Positions 33,659-43,555 of a stretch of 64,000 nt of DNA are shown piece after piece. The notes beneath the pieces are model-generated. The model had not been told where the DNA came from. It made no database searches and saw nothing but the letters and a program-made list of their open reading frames with translations. The stretch covers positions 1,674,001-1,738,000 of the forward strand of contig NZ_CP089214.1 of NCBI RefSeq assembly GCF_021183625.1, written 5' to 3'. The translations under genes and the position numbers were made by a program. Each line of letters opens with the position of its first letter. Position 1 is the first letter of the stretch. This DNA comes from Nocardia asteroides. GTDB lineage: Bacteria; Actinomycetota; Actinomycetes; Mycobacteriales; Mycobacteriaceae.

Positions 33659-35362
33659 TCACCGGGTCAGCCGCCAGCGGTCCATGTTCCAGCCGGTGCC
33701 GCCCTGGGTCGGCCCGGCGACGCCGTTGCGCAGCCCGGTGCCGAAGGCGATCAGCCGGGGCGTGGCGAAGAGCGGGATGCTGGGCAGCTCGGACCAGAGC
33801 AGGTTCTCCGCCTCGGTGAGCAGCCCGAGCTGGCTGGCGGAGGCGTCGTCGGCGGCGAGCTGGTCGGTGATGGCGTCGAAGCGGCCGTTGCCGAACCGCC
33901 CGACGTTGGAGCCGTTCCCGGTGCGCAGCGCCGACATGGCGGCCACCTCGGTGCTCGCCCCGGACGGGCCGGTGGCGGCGGCGGTGCCGCCGAGCACGGC
34001 GTCCACCGCGCCCTCGGCCAGCCGGGTGGGCTGGAAATCGGGGGCGCCCGCGTCGACGACGGTGATGCCCGCGGCGCGGCAGGAGTCGGCGATGGCCCTG
34101 ACGGTGGCGGCGCGGCGGGCGTCCGGGGTCCGGTAGCCGATCCGCACGGTCAGCTCGCCCGCCTTCACGTTCGGGTCGACCGTCGCGTACTTCTGCGCGG
34201 CGCCGGTGGCGGCCTCGTAGAACAGCGAATCCTGCTGCACGATGTGGGCGTTCAGCATGGCCGAGCCGATCCCGCGCTCCGGCCGCTCGGGCACCGAGCC
34301 GATGGTGTCGAAGAGCGCCTTGCGCGGCACGCAGGCGGCCAGCGCGCGGCGCGGCTGCACCCCGGCGAAGACCCCGCCGGTGCTCAGCACGAGCTGCTCG
34401 GCACCGCGGCCGGGGACGGTGCTGGCGGAGAAGCCGTCCAGCGGCAGCTCCGGCACCGAGCCCGCGCCGATGTCGATCACCCCGACGGCGTTGTCGCCGA
34501 TCTTGGCGGAGAGGTCGGTTCCCTTGGGCCACACCACGATCCGGCCGGTCTCCGGCTTCGCGCCCCACCAGCGCTCGTTGGCGACGAGCACCAGCCCCTC
34601 GCTCTCGCTGTAGGAGCCGACGCGGTAGGGGCCGGCCGAGGGGAAGCGGCTCGCGTCCAGCGCGCCCGGCGTCATGGTCCAGCCGGTGTTCCAGAAGTCG
34701 GCGAGCTTGCCGAGCGCGACCAGCTCGCCGGTGCGCACCGCGCCGATCAGGTTGCTCACCCCGGTGGCCTGGGTGGCGACGTGCGCGGGCATCAGCTCAC
34801 CGGCGGCGAAGAGCGTGCGCCACGGCACGTAGCGGCGGCCGGGGCGGAAGACGACGGTGGCGTCCTTGGAGCCGGGCTCGCAGTCGATCCGCTCGATGTC
34901 CTCGTACCCGGCGGTGCTCGCGCTGTCGAAGAGCGGCGCGCCGCCGGAGGTGAACCGGCCGCTGCGCGCGGCCCAGGTGAAGACCAGGTCGTCGCAGGAG
35001 GTGGCGATGCCGTCGGAGTAGACGCCGTCCGGGCTGAGCCGGTACTGGATGGTCTGCGCCTCCCCCGGCACCTCCTTGGCGGTGCCGACGTCGGTGTCGG
35101 CCACCTGCTGGCCGTCCGGGCCGGTGTAGAAGAACCCGGTGAGCACCCGGCCGAAGACGGCGGGCGAGCCGCTGGCCCACCCCACCGTCGTCCCGCCGTT
35201 GTAGCTGCTGATCACCGCGTCGGTGGCATAGCCGATGGAGGGCACCTGGCTCTCGCTGGAGCACCCGGCGCCGAGCCCGGCCGCGACGATAGCGGCGGTG
35301 AGCGCGGCGACCACGCGCCGCGCTCGGATCCCGGGCCGGTGCCCGCGGCGTGGAAGTCGCAA
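33659..35362 (-). CDS. Extracellular solute-binding lipoprotein (ABC peptide-type, Rv2585c-like)
   Basis: Product of 567 residues (Rv2585c is 557). The signal peptide RRVVAALTAAIVAAGLGAGC carries a lipobox cysteine near residue 34. The mature protein is a family-5 (DppA/OppA type) binding protein: GWASGSPAVFGRVLTGFFYT, LSPDGVYSDGIATSCDDLVFTW, PYRVGSYSESEGLVLVANERW. I place the start at TTG 35362 because GAAGGGG lies eight bases upstream; GTG 35395 would add eleven residues ahead of the signal. No ABC permease is next to it, so the partner transporter is elsewhere, as in mycobacteria. Confidence 0.85.
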   Translation of the reverse strand: MRLPRRGHRPGIRARRVVAALTAAIVAAGLGAGCSSESQVPSIGYATDAVISSYNGGTTVGWASGSPAVFGRVLTGFFYTGPDGQQVADTDVGTAKEVPGEAQTIQYRLSPDGVYSDGIATSCDDLVFTWAARSGRFTSGGAPLFDSASTAGYEDIERIDCEPGSKDATVVFRPGRRYVPWRTLFAAGELMPAHVATQATGVSNLIGAVRTGELVALGKLADFWNTGWTMTPGALDASRFPSAGPYRVGSYSESEGLVLVANERWWGAKPETGRIVVWPKGTDLSAKIGDNAVGVIDIGAGSVPELPLDGFSASTVPGRGAEQLVLSTGGVFAGVQPRRALAACVPRKALFDTIGSVPERPERGIGSAMLNAHIVQQDSLFYEAATGAAQKYATVDPNVKAGELTVRIGYRTPDARRAATVRAIADSCRAAGITVVDAGAPDFQPTRLAEGAVDAVLGGTAAATGPSGASTEVAAMSALRTGNGSNVGRFGNGRFDAITDQLAADDASASQLGLLTEAENLLWSELPSIPLFATPRLIAFGTGLRNGVAGPTQGGTGWNMDRWRLTR

Positions 35363-35423
35363 CGTCGAAACCCCTTCGCTCCCGAACGATGTCACCGGGG
35401 CACCAGTGGCCCCGCCACTGCTG

Positions 35424-36677
35424 CTACCGGCGGTTGCGCTTCCCGCTGGGACGCGAACCCGCCCGCGGGCCCTGGCCCGCGCCGCTGCGGGCCCGCCGGG
35501 GCTCCGCCTCCTGGGCACTGCGTGCGGTCGCGGTGCCCGCGCGCCGCTCGGCGGCGGCGCCGACCCGCTCCGCGGCCGCCGCGGACCGCTTGGCCTGCAC
35601 CTTCCTGGTGTGCGCGGCCACCGGACCCCACCGCTCCTTGAGCGAGACCAGCAGCGGCGTCGCGAAGAAGATGGAGGAGTAGGTGCCGACGACCAGCCCG
35701 ACCAGCTGCACCAGCGCCAGGTCCTTGAGGGTGCCGACGCCGAGCAGCCAGACCGCGATCACCATCAGCCCGATGATCGGCAGCATGCCGATCAGCGCGG
35801 TGTTGATCGAGCGCATGAGCGTCTGGTTGAGCGCCAGGTTGGCCTGCTCGCCGTAGGTGCGGCGGTTCAGGTGCAGGATGCCCCTGGTGTTCTCCTCGAC
35901 CTTGTCGAACACCACCACCGAGTCGTAGAGCGAGAAGCCGAGGATGGTCAGGATGCCGATCACGGTGGCCGGGGTGACCTCGAAGCCGACCAGCGAGTAG
36001 ACGCCCGCGGTCACCGCCACGTCGAAGACCAGCGCCGCGAGCGCGGCCAGCGCCATGTCCCGCTCGAAGCGGATGGCGATGTAGATCGAGACGACCACCA
36101 GGAACACCGCGAGCGCGATCAGCGCCTTGCGGGTGATCTGGCCGCCCCAGGTCTCGCTGACGTCGGAGACGCTGATCGAGGCCCGGCTCGGGCTGCCGTC
36201 GGAGTCCTGCGGCTGGAACCGCTCGTAGATCGCGGCGCTCAGCCGGTCGACCTGGGTCGCGTCCAGCGCCTCGGAGCGGATCAGCACGGTGGCCGAGCCG
36301 CCCGTGCCGACGGTCTGCACCGACTCCGGATCGAAGCCGAGCGCGCCGGAGTAGGTCTGCTCGACCTGCTCGGTGGTGGCCGACCCGGCCGGGAACTGGA
36401 TCTGCGAGCCACCCTCGAAATCGATGCCGAAGTTGAACCCGCGGATCGCCATGCTGGCCAGCGCGATCAGCACGATCACCGCGGTGATCGTGTACCAGCG
36501 GCGCCGGTTGCCGATCACGTCGATGGCGCCGGTTCCGGTGTAGAGCCTGCTGAAGAAGCCGCGCGCGTGCGCCCGCTGCACGGGCGTGAAGACGTCCGTG
36601 ACCTCGGTGGCGTTGGTGCCGTTCTCCAGCGAGTAGCCGCTCGCGCGGTCGGTGTCGTTGTTCGTCACGGTGCTCAC
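35424..36677 (-). CDS. secF: Protein translocase subunit SecF
   Basis: Product of 417 residues. Six transmembrane helices are predicted, with the first large external loop after [20 protein letters not shown] and the signature [13 protein letters not shown]; later [29 protein letters not shown] and [17 protein letters not shown] are typical. SecDF uses the proton gradient to assist late export through SecYEG. The C-terminal 70 residues are Arg/Ala-rich cytoplasmic tail. GTG 36677 overlaps the secD stop (GTGA). Corresponds to Rv2586c. Confidence 0.95.
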   Translation of the reverse strand: MSTVTNNDTDRASGYSLENGTNATEVTDVFTPVQRAHARGFFSRLYTGTGAIDVIGNRRRWYTITAVIVLIALASMAIRGFNFGIDFEGGSQIQFPAGSATTEQVEQTYSGALGFDPESVQTVGTGGSATVLIRSEALDATQVDRLSAAIYERFQPQDSDGSPSRASISVSDVSETWGGQITRKALIALAVFLVVVSIYIAIRFERDMALAALAALVFDVAVTAGVYSLVGFEVTPATVIGILTILGFSLYDSVVVFDKVEENTRGILHLNRRTYGEQANLALNQTLMRSINTALIGMLPIIGLMVIAVWLLGVGTLKDLALVQLVGLVVGTYSSIFFATPLLVSLKERWGPVAAHTRKVQAKRSAAAAERVGAAAERRAGTATARSAQEAEPRRARSGAGQGPRAGSRPSGKRNRR

Positions 36678-38425
36678 GCCTTCCCGAGTGCGGGGCGGGC
36701 CGCGGAGCGTTCCCGCGCGACCTGCTGCATCGCGCCGAGGCCGTTGACCGCGGGCTTGGACCAGAACGCGGTGCGCGAGGCGAGCAGCACCAGCGGCGCC
36801 GTCACCAGGAACACCACCACCACGTCCAGGATGGTGGTCAGCCCGAGCGTGAAGGCGAAGCCGCGCACCTGGCCCGCGGCGAGGATGTAGAGCACCGCGG
36901 CGGCGAGGAAGCTGACCGCGTTGCCGGAGAGGATCGTGCGCTTGGCCCGCTGCCAGCCGCGCGGCACCGCCGAGCGGAAGCTGCGCCCCTCCCTGATCTC
37001 GTCCTTGATCCGCTCGAAGAAGACGACGAACGAGTCGGCGGTCATGCCGATGCCGATGATCAGACCGGCGACGCCCGCCAGGTCGAGGGTGAACCCGATC
37101 CAGCGGCCGAGCAGCACCATGATGCCGTAGACCGCGAAGCCGGAGGCGATCAGCGAGAGCGCGGTGAGCAGCCCGAGCATCCGGTAGTAGGCGAAGCAGT
37201 AGAGCAGCACGACCGCGAGCCCGATCGCACCGGCGAGCAGCCCCGCGCGCAGCGAGGCGAGGCCGAGCGTCGCGGAGACGGTCTGCGCCTCCGAGGTCTC
37301 GAAGGAGAGCGGGAGCGAGCCGTACTTCAGCGTGTTGGCCAGCTCCTTGGCGGAGGCCGCGGTGAAGTTGCCGGAGATCTGGGTGCGGCCGCCCTGCTGC
37401 GGGCCCTGCTGCACCACCGGCGCCGAGACCACCTGCGAGTCGAGCACGAAGGCGACCCGCTTCTGCACGTACTCGCCGGTGAGCGCGGCCCACTCGTCGC
37501 TGCCGCCGGACTTGAACTCCAGGTAGACCTCGTGCCGCGCCTGCTGCTGGTTCAGCCCGGAGCTGGCGTCGGCGATGTCCTGGCCGTCGATCCGGCTCTT
37601 GTCCAGCAGGTAGACCTCGGTGCCGTCGCTCGCGCAGGCGACCAGCGGCAGGTTCGGGTCGTCGTTGCCGCGCAGCGGGTCGGGCTTCGTGCAGTCGAGC
37701 GTGGCGAGCGCCAGCTGCTGCACGGCCTGGTCGGTGCTCTGCCTGGTGGCCTTGGCCTCGGCGATCTCGGCGCGAGCCTGCTCGGCCGCGGTCAGGTTGC
37801 CCGGATCGGGCTCAGGGGTCGGGGTCTGATCGGCGGGTGGCGCGGGTGCCGGTTCGCCCGGCGGGGCCTGCTCGCTCGGCGGCGCGGGCTCCGGCGGCAC
37901 CTGGGCCGGGAAGAGCCGCGGCTGCGGGGCAGGCGCGATCTCGGGGGCGGGTGCGGGAGCCGCCCCGTCCGGAGCGGGCGCGGGGGCGGCACCTTCGGGA
38001 GCGGGCGCGGGCGCGGCCGGGGTCTGCGCGGTGTTGCGGCCCGCGGCCGGGACCGCGGTCAGCACCGGGCGCACGTAGAGCTTGGCCGTGGTGGCCAGGG
38101 TACGGGCCTGCTGGCCGTCCTCACCCGGGACGGTGATCACGATCGTGTCGCCGTCGATCACCACCTCCGAGCCGGAGACGCCGAGGCCGTTCACCCGGTT
38201 CTCGATGATGGACTGCGCCTGCTTCAGGCTGTCCTGGCTCGGCCTGCTGCCGTCCGGCGTGCGCGCCGTCAACGTGACCCGCGTGCCTCCCTGCAGGTCG
38301 ATGCCGAGTTTCGGGGTGGGGGACTTGTCCCCGGTGAAGAAAACCAGCGCGTAGATCAGAGCGAGCAGGGCAACGAAGAGGCCGAGCAGTCGCCATGGAT
38401 GCGCCGATCCCTGTGACGGAGGCAC
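36674..38425 (-). CDS. secD: Protein translocase subunit SecD
   Basis: Product of 583 residues. An N-terminal helix ([18 protein letters not shown]) is followed by [15 protein letters not shown], a large external domain, and five C-terminal helices including [28 protein letters not shown]. An Ala/Pro insertion (about residues 128-210, repeated APAPEGAAP) sits in the external domain, a feature shared with mycobacterial SecD. GTG 38425 has AGGAGA nine bases upstream. Order yajC-secD-secF matches Rv2588c-Rv2586c. Confidence 0.95.
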   Translation of the reverse strand: MPPSQGSAHPWRLLGLFVALLALIYALVFFTGDKSPTPKLGIDLQGGTRVTLTARTPDGSRPSQDSLKQAQSIIENRVNGLGVSGSEVVIDGDTIVITVPGEDGQQARTLATTAKLYVRPVLTAVPAAGRNTAQTPAAPAPAPEGAAPAPAPDGAAPAPAPEIAPAPQPRLFPAQVPPEPAPPSEQAPPGEPAPAPPADQTPTPEPDPGNLTAAEQARAEIAEAKATRQSTDQAVQQLALATLDCTKPDPLRGNDDPNLPLVACASDGTEVYLLDKSRIDGQDIADASSGLNQQQARHEVYLEFKSGGSDEWAALTGEYVQKRVAFVLDSQVVSAPVVQQGPQQGGRTQISGNFTAASAKELANTLKYGSLPLSFETSEAQTVSATLGLASLRAGLLAGAIGLAVVLLYCFAYYRMLGLLTALSLIASGFAVYGIMVLLGRWIGFTLDLAGVAGLIIGIGMTADSFVVFFERIKDEIREGRSFRSAVPRGWQRAKRTILSGNAVSFLAAAVLYILAAGQVRGFAFTLGLTTILDVVVVFLVTAPLVLLASRTAFWSKPAVNGLGAMQQVARERSAARPALGKA

Positions 38426-38536
38426 AGTGGGTCATCTCCTAGAGCGGAAGTCGAGTGGAACCGGCGCGCCTACCGGGCGTGCCGAGACATCCGCGCCGGG
38501 TACCGGCGCGGACTGCGGTAATCGCGGCGAGCGCGG

Positions 38537-38932
38537 TCAGTCCTTGGTCAACCGGGTCTCGGTCTGGGCGGGCGTCTCCTCGGCGCTCGCCGGCGCTGCG
38601 GCCTCGGTCTCGTCGGCGACGGCCGGGGCGGTGATGCCCGGCTCCTCGGTGACCACCACTTCCTCGGCGACCACCTCGTCCTCGGTGCGGACCTCGCGGA
38701 CGGCCTGGCGCAGCCAGGTCGTCACGACCTCCTCGGCGATCTCGAGATCGACGGTCGTCTCGTCGACCTCGACCACGGTGCCGTACAGCCCCGAGGTGGT
38801 GGTCACCCGATCCCCGATCTTCAGGTCGTTCTGCATCGCCGAGACCTTCTCGGCCTCACGCTTCTGGCGGCGGACGCCGAGAAACATCGGCACGAGCAGA
38901 GCGACCAGCAGCAGCGGAAACAGCAGTTCCAT
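38537..38932 (-). CDS. yajC: Preprotein translocase accessory subunit YajC
   Basis: Product of 131 residues: one transmembrane helix (LLFPLLLVALLVPMFLGV), then RRQKREAEKVSAMQNDLKIGDRVTTTSGLYGTVVEVD, the family signature. A long acidic Glu/Ala/Thr tail, larger than in most YajC proteins, extends from about residue 85. It associates with SecDF. The start ATG 38932 is the first codon before the helix; no strong ribosome site is visible. Confidence 0.92.
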   Translation of the reverse strand: MELLFPLLLVALLVPMFLGVRRQKREAEKVSAMQNDLKIGDRVTTTSGLYGTVVEVDETTVDLEIAEEVVTTWLRQAVREVRTEDEVVAEEVVVTEEPGITAPAVADETEAAAPASAEETPAQTETRLTKD

Positions 38933-39012
38933 CGTCGACGTCAGTTCCTGGTTCGTGGGTGGGGTGGACAGGTACCCACACAGTCTGCCAGTTGGCGGAA
39001 CCGGCCCCGCAC

Positions 39013-40500
39013 TCAGGCGGGCGCGCCACCGTAGACGTAGTCGTCCAGCGGGAAACGCACGGCCTCCCAGTGCGCGTTCAGCGTGCTGGTCGGGCGCAGC
39101 AGCGCGGCCTCGCCGTGCGGGTCGAAGTAGTAGCTGCGGGCCGACCCGCAGTCGCCGCCGTAGAAGACCGAGGTGCCGAGCCGCTCGGTCACCCGGTCCA
39201 GGAATTCGGCGTTCGCGCGCTCGGTGACCTCGAAGGTGGCCGCGCCGCGCCTGGCCAGCTCGCCGAGCAGCCTGCCCATGTGCTTCATCTGCGCCTCGAC
39301 GGTGGTGAAGTACGAGAGCCCGCTGTAGGAGTACGGGCTGTTCAGGCTGAGGAAGTTGGGGAAGCGCGGCACGGTGATGCCCTCGTAGGTCTGGAAGCGG
39401 CTCGCCCGCCACCAGGCGCCGAGGTCGACGCCGTCCCGGCCGAGCACCGTGATGGCCGGGAAGTTGGCCTGCCACAGGTCGAAGCCGGTGGCGAGCACCA
39501 GGGTGTCCAGCGCGACCTCGGAGCCGTCGGCGAGCGCGATGCCGCCGGGGGTCACCTCGGCGATGCTTCCGGTCTCCAGCCGCACGTGCGGGGAGTTGAA
39601 GACCCGGAAGTAGCGGTTGGAGAAGGTCGGGCGCTTGCAGCCGAAGTCGTAGCCGGGCGTGAGCGCGCGCCTGGTCTCCGGGTTACGTACCGAGGTGCGC
39701 AGGTGCGCCTTCGCCAGCAGCCCGGCGCCCCGGTTCAGCACCTTGGCCCTGGTGAACTCCAGTACGCCCGCCACCATGATCGCCTCCAGCACGGCGGTGT
39801 TGGCCAGCCGCGCGGCCCGCTGCGCCACCGGCAGCGCGGCGAAGAGCCGCTGCACCGCGGCCGGGATCGGGGTGTCGACCTTGGGCACGACCCAGATCGG
39901 GGTGCGCTGGAAGACGGTGAGCTCGGCGGCGACGTCGGCGAGCTCCGGGACCAGCTGCACCGCGGTGGCGCCGGTGCCGATGACGCCGACCCGCTGCCCG
40001 GTCAGGTCGAGGCCGTCCGGCCAGGCGGTGGTGTGCACGATCCGCCCGGTGAAGCCGTCGATGCCGGGGAAGGGCGGGGTGTAGGGCTGGGAGAGGAAAC
40101 CGGTGGCGGTGATCAGGAAGCGCGCGGTCAGCTCGCCGGTGCCGGTGGTGACCACCCAGTGCTGCTGATCGGCGTCCCAGCGGGCCTGCTCGACGGCGGT
40201 GCCGAAGCGCATCCGGCGGCGCAGCCCGTACCGCTGGGCCACGTGCTGCGCGTAGCGGCGCAGCTCCTCCCCCGGCGCGAAGAGCCGGGACCAGTACGGA
40301 TTCGGCTCGAAGGAGTACGAGTAGGTGACCGAGGCGATGTCGACCGCGAGCCCCGGGTACCGGTTCACGTGCCAGGTGCCGCCGAGGTCGGTTTCGCGCT
40401 CCAGGATCACGTAGTCGCTCAGCCCGAGCCGATCGAGCTGGATGGCGGCGCCCATCCCGCCGAACCCCGCACCGACCACGATCGCGTCGTACCGCGCCAT
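39013..40500 (-). CDS. Flavin-containing monooxygenase, Baeyer-Villiger type
   Basis: Product of 495 residues. FAD site VVGAGFGGMGAAIQLD at the N-terminus, GGTWHVNRYPGLAVD, the Baeyer-Villiger fingerprint FTGRIVHTTAWPD (FxGxxxHxxxWP), NADPH site VIGTGATAVQLV and a late ATGFD motif. Such enzymes insert oxygen next to a ketone carbonyl or oxidise S/N centres; the substrate is not evident. ATG 40500 has AAGGAAGG upstream. It is divergent from a TetR regulator across 78 bp containing a perfect palindrome, which implies substrate-inducible control. Confidence 0.92.
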   Translation of the reverse strand: MARYDAIVVGAGFGGMGAAIQLDRLGLSDYVILERETDLGGTWHVNRYPGLAVDIASVTYSYSFEPNPYWSRLFAPGEELRRYAQHVAQRYGLRRRMRFGTAVEQARWDADQQHWVVTTGTGELTARFLITATGFLSQPYTPPFPGIDGFTGRIVHTTAWPDGLDLTGQRVGVIGTGATAVQLVPELADVAAELTVFQRTPIWVVPKVDTPIPAAVQRLFAALPVAQRAARLANTAVLEAIMVAGVLEFTRAKVLNRGAGLLAKAHLRTSVRNPETRRALTPGYDFGCKRPTFSNRYFRVFNSPHVRLETGSIAEVTPGGIALADGSEVALDTLVLATGFDLWQANFPAITVLGRDGVDLGAWWRASRFQTYEGITVPRFPNFLSLNSPYSYSGLSYFTTVEAQMKHMGRLLGELARRGAATFEVTERANAEFLDRVTERLGTSVFYGGDCGSARSYYFDPHGEAALLRPTSTLNAHWEAVRFPLDDYVYGGAPA

Positions 40501-40531
40501 CGCCACACCTTCCTTCGTGACCCGTCCGTCA

Positions 40532-40551
40532 CGGAATGACATGTCATTCCG
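40532..40551. promoter_or_regulatory. 20-bp perfect palindrome, likely TetR operator
   Basis: CGGAATGACATGTCATTCCG at 40532-40551 is an exact palindrome in the 78-bp gap between the divergent monooxygenase and TetR genes. Size and symmetry suit a TetR-family dimer that would repress both promoters. Binding is inferred from position. Confidence 0.75.
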
Positions 40552-40578
40552 CTCTGCGCCGACCGTATCATCGGCGGG

Positions 40579-41217
40579 GTGACGAAGCCATCGACGCGGG
40601 CCGACCGCCGCAAGGCGGAGCTGCGCCGCGACATCATCGACACCGCGTTCGTCTGCTTCGCCGAGAAGGGCTACCACGCGACCGGGATCGCCGACATCGC
40701 CACCGAGCTCGGCATCGGGCACGGCACCTTCTACCGCTACTTCAGCAACAAGCGGGAGATCATCGACCACGTCATCGACGATCTCGCCGCGCGCATCGTC
40801 ACGGCGCTGGCCACCGAGAACTCCCCGGACGCGGCCGCGACGCTGGACGACTACCGGGCCCAGATCGAGCGGATCGGCGCCGCGCTGACCGTGATCCTGG
40901 TGCAGGACCGCCGGGTGGCGCAGCTGCTGCTCTTCCACGCCACCGGGATCGACGACGAGCTCACCGCCCGGCTGTACGGCCTGCTCGACACCGCCGACGC
41001 GCTCACCGCCGGCTACCTCGAGCACGGCGTCGACCGGGGTTACCTGCGCGCCGACCTGGACACCGCGAACACCGCGAGGGCGGTCACCGGGATGCTGCTC
41101 GCGGCCGTGCTGCACGGGCTGCGCGACCCGGAGGGCGACGTGCGCGCGCTCGCCGAGGCGATCCGGCGGCTGCTGGTGGACGGCGTCCGCCGGGAAGGCG
41201 CGGGCGACCCCGGCTGA
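40579..41217 (+). CDS. TetR-family transcriptional regulator
   Basis: Product of 212 residues. The N-terminal HTH is clear (IIDTAFVCFAEKGYHATGIA, DIATELGIGHGTFYRYFSNK), followed by a helical ligand-binding domain with LTVILVQDRRVAQLLLF and VTGMLLAAVLHGL. GTG 40579 follows GGCGGG closely. It probably represses the divergent monooxygenase gene and itself through the palindrome at 40532-40551. The ligand may be the monooxygenase substrate, for example a ketone or lipid. Confidence 0.9.
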   Translation: MTKPSTRADRRKAELRRDIIDTAFVCFAEKGYHATGIADIATELGIGHGTFYRYFSNKREIIDHVIDDLAARIVTALATENSPDAAATLDDYRAQIERIGAALTVILVQDRRVAQLLLFHATGIDDELTARLYGLLDTADALTAGYLEHGVDRGYLRADLDTANTARAVTGMLLAAVLHGLRDPEGDVRALAEAIRRLLVDGVRREGAGDPG

Positions 41218-41287
41218 ACCAGCGTGCGGGAGCGGCCGCCTCGGTATCGTGTTCCGGGGTCCACCACTCTCGCGGGGGTTTCACACG

Positions 41288-41920
41288 TTGTTCGGAATGA
41301 ACCGGTCGGTCAGGAAGTCGCAGGTGTTGGCAGGACGTGCCCCCGCTCCGCCGCGGATGACCCCGGACGAGGTCGGCCGCGCGCACTTCGACCGGCCTCC
41401 GCTCGGCCAGCGCGGCTACCACGCCGACCGCGTCGACGAGTTCCTGAAGTCGGTGGCCGCCACCCTGGCGGGCGCGGGCGCGCTCACCGCCGACGACGTG
41501 CGCCGGGTGACCTTCCCGGTCCCGCGCTTCGGCGGCCGCGGCTACCAGACCGACCAGGTCGACGAGTACCTGGACCGGATCCGGCTGGAGCTGGAGTCCA
41601 GGCAGAACGGCGGGCCCCCGGCGCCGGAGCAGCGCGCGCACGGCAACGGCGGCACCGCCATCCTCACCCCGGACGACGTGCACCGGGTGCGGTTCACCGG
41701 CGCCGTGCTCGACCGCCGCGGCTACGACGAGGAGGAGGTGGACGCCTTCCTCGACCTGGTCGCCACCACCCTCGCGCACACCGGGCCGGGCACCCTGACC
41801 GCCGCCGACGTGCGCGAGGTGCGGTTCACCGGCGCCCGGCTCGGCGCCCGCGGCTACAGCCGCGAGGAGGTCGACGCCTTCCTCGACCTGGTGGTCACCG
41901 CGCTGGAGCAGCGCAGCTAG
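41288..41920 (+). CDS. Protein of four tandem DivIVA-like repeats
   Basis: Product of about 210 residues made almost entirely of four copies of a DivIVA N-domain-like motif: T.DEV....F.....GQRGY..D.VDEFL, repeated with variants GGRGYQTDQVDEYL, DRRGYDEEEVDAFL and GARGYSREEVDAFL. In DivIVA/Wag31 this motif binds curved or polar membrane, but the long coiled coil is missing here. The repeats may give multivalent membrane or partner binding. TTG 41288 is favoured by GGGGG nine bases upstream; ATG 41297 is an alternative. Its TAG stop shares the CTAG palindrome with the stop of the facing gtrA-like gene. Confidence 0.8.
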   Translation: MFGMNRSVRKSQVLAGRAPAPPRMTPDEVGRAHFDRPPLGQRGYHADRVDEFLKSVAATLAGAGALTADDVRRVTFPVPRFGGRGYQTDQVDEYLDRIRLELESRQNGGPPAPEQRAHGNGGTAILTPDDVHRVRFTGAVLDRRGYDEEEVDAFLDLVATTLAHTGPGTLTAADVREVRFTGARLGARGYSREEVDAFLDLVVTALEQRS

Positions 41921-42432
41921 CGCTCCCCCGCGCGCAGCCCCGGCTCCTGCAGTTCGTCCGGGAAGACGAAGCGGCGGAACGCCCAGAACCGGAAGGCCAT
42001 GGCCAGCAGCACCCCGAGGAGCTGCCCGCTGACGAAGTTCGCCACCGCCTGGGTGACCGGCCCGACGAAGGGAACCCGCAGGTCGAGCACGTAGAGCGAG
42101 ATCGCCTGCGGGATCAGGGTGACGCCGATGCCGAGCGCGCTGACCGCGAAGAAGAGCGCGGCCTCGTGGTGCCGCTGCCTGCCGCCCCTGGTCCGGAAGG
42201 ACCACTCGCGGTTCAGGATGTAGGAGGCGATCGTCGCGATCAGCACCCCGAGCAGCCGCGCGGTGAGCGGCTTGTCGCCGAGCACGGTGAGCTTGAGGGC
42301 GTAGACAACGCCGGTGTCGATGAACCATGTGATCGCGCCGACGACAGCGAATTTCAGCAGCTCGCGGTGGCGGATCACGGTGCTGCGGTGCGGCTCCGGG
42401 ATGCGACCGAGCACGGACTGGACGACCGTCAT
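41917..42432 (-). CDS. GtrA-family membrane protein
   Basis: Product of 171 residues with four transmembrane helices and the GtrA pattern: LLKFAVVGAITWFIDTGVVYAL, LIATIASYILNREWSFR and NFVSGQLLGVLLAMAFRFWAFRRFVF. GtrA proteins move undecaprenyl- or decaprenyl-linked sugars or help cell-wall polysaccharide (in mycolata, arabinogalactan) assembly. ATG 42432. The gene ends tail-to-tail with the DivIVA-repeat gene, sharing a 4-base stop overlap, and lies 34 bp below ruvB. Confidence 0.88.
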   Translation of the reverse strand: MTVVQSVLGRIPEPHRSTVIRHRELLKFAVVGAITWFIDTGVVYALKLTVLGDKPLTARLLGVLIATIASYILNREWSFRTRGGRQRHHEAALFFAVSALGIGVTLIPQAISLYVLDLRVPFVGPVTQAVANFVSGQLLGVLLAMAFRFWAFRRFVFPDELQEPGLRAGER

Positions 42433-42466
42433 TCGACCGACTCTAACCGCGCGCGCCGAGCGCCGC

Positions 42467-43552
42467 TCAGTCGAAGAGGTCCAGCGTCTGCTGGGTTTCG
42501 TGCGCGCGCACCTCGAGCGAGCCGTTGAACGCGCCCGCGGGCGGCACCAGGCCGAGGTGCTCCCAGGCCGCGGTGGTCGCGACCCGGCCGCGCGGGGTGC
42601 GGGCGACCAGCCCGGCGCGGACCAGGAACGGCTCGCACACCTCCTCGACGGTGGCCGCCTCCTCCCCCACCGCGACGGCCAGCGTGGAGACGCCGACCGG
42701 GCCGCCGTTGAAGCCGCGCACCAGCGCGCCGAGCACCGCGCGGTCCAGCCGGTCCAGGCCGAGGCCGTCCACGTCGTACACCTCGAGCGCGGCCCGGGCG
42801 ATCGCCAGCGTGACGTGGCCGTCGGCGCGCACCTCGGCGTAGTCGCGCACCCGGCGCAGCAGCCGGTTGGCGATCCGCGGCGTGCCCCTGGAGCGGCCGG
42901 CGATCTCGGCGGCGGCGTCCGGGTCGATGACGACGCCGAGGATCCGCGCCGAGCGCACCAGGATGCGCAGCAGCTCGTCGGGGTCGTAGAAGTCCATGTG
43001 GCCGGTGAAGCCGAAGCGGTCGCGCAGCGGCCCGGTCAGCGAGCCGGAGCGGGTGGTGGCGCCGACCAGGGTGAAGGGCGCGATGTCGAGCGGGATGGAG
43101 GTGGCGCCGGGGCCCTTGCCGACCACGACGTCCACCCGGAAGTCCTCCATCGCGAGGTACAGCATCTCCTCGGCCGGGCGGGCGATGCGGTGGATCTCGT
43201 CGATGAAGAGCACGTCACCGTCGACCAGGTTGCTCAGCATGGCGGCGAGATCGCCCGCCCGCTCCAGCGCGGGGCCGGAGGTGACCCGCAGCGCGGTGCC
43301 GAGCTCGCCGGCGATGATCATGGCCATGCTGGTCTTGCCGAGCCCGGGCGGGCCGGAGAGCAGCACGTGGTCCGGGGTTCCGCCGCGCTGCTTGGCGCCG
43401 CGCAGCACCAGCGCCAGCTGCTCCCTGACCCGGGGCTGGCCGATGAACTCGTCCAGCGAGCGCGGCCGCAGCCCGGCCTCCAGCTCGCCGTCCGAGGGCT
43501 GCTCGACCGCGGCGACCGGGGAGTCGTCGTCGGCGAAATCGGTGTCGTCCAT
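42467..43552 (-). CDS. ruvB: Holliday junction branch-migration ATPase RuvB
   Basis: Product of 361 residues. AAA+ ATPase with [12 protein letters not shown], Walker [15 protein letters not shown], Walker [11 protein letters not shown], sensor [10 protein letters not shown] and arginine-finger region PLRDRFGF, then the winged-helix C-domain ([28 protein letters not shown]). It drives branch migration with RuvA. ATG 43552 is three bases after the ruvA stop. Third gene of the LexA-controlled ruvCAB operon. Confidence 0.97.
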   Translation of the reverse strand: MDDTDFADDDSPVAAVEQPSDGELEAGLRPRSLDEFIGQPRVREQLALVLRGAKQRGGTPDHVLLSGPPGLGKTSMAMIIAGELGTALRVTSGPALERAGDLAAMLSNLVDGDVLFIDEIHRIARPAEEMLYLAMEDFRVDVVVGKGPGATSIPLDIAPFTLVGATTRSGSLTGPLRDRFGFTGHMDFYDPDELLRILVRSARILGVVIDPDAAAEIAGRSRGTPRIANRLLRRVRDYAEVRADGHVTLAIARAALEVYDVDGLGLDRLDRAVLGALVRGFNGGPVGVSTLAVAVGEEAATVEEVCEPFLVRAGLVARTPRGRVATTAAWEHLGLVPPAGAFNGSLEVRAHETQQTLDLFD

Positions 43553-43555
43553 CGG

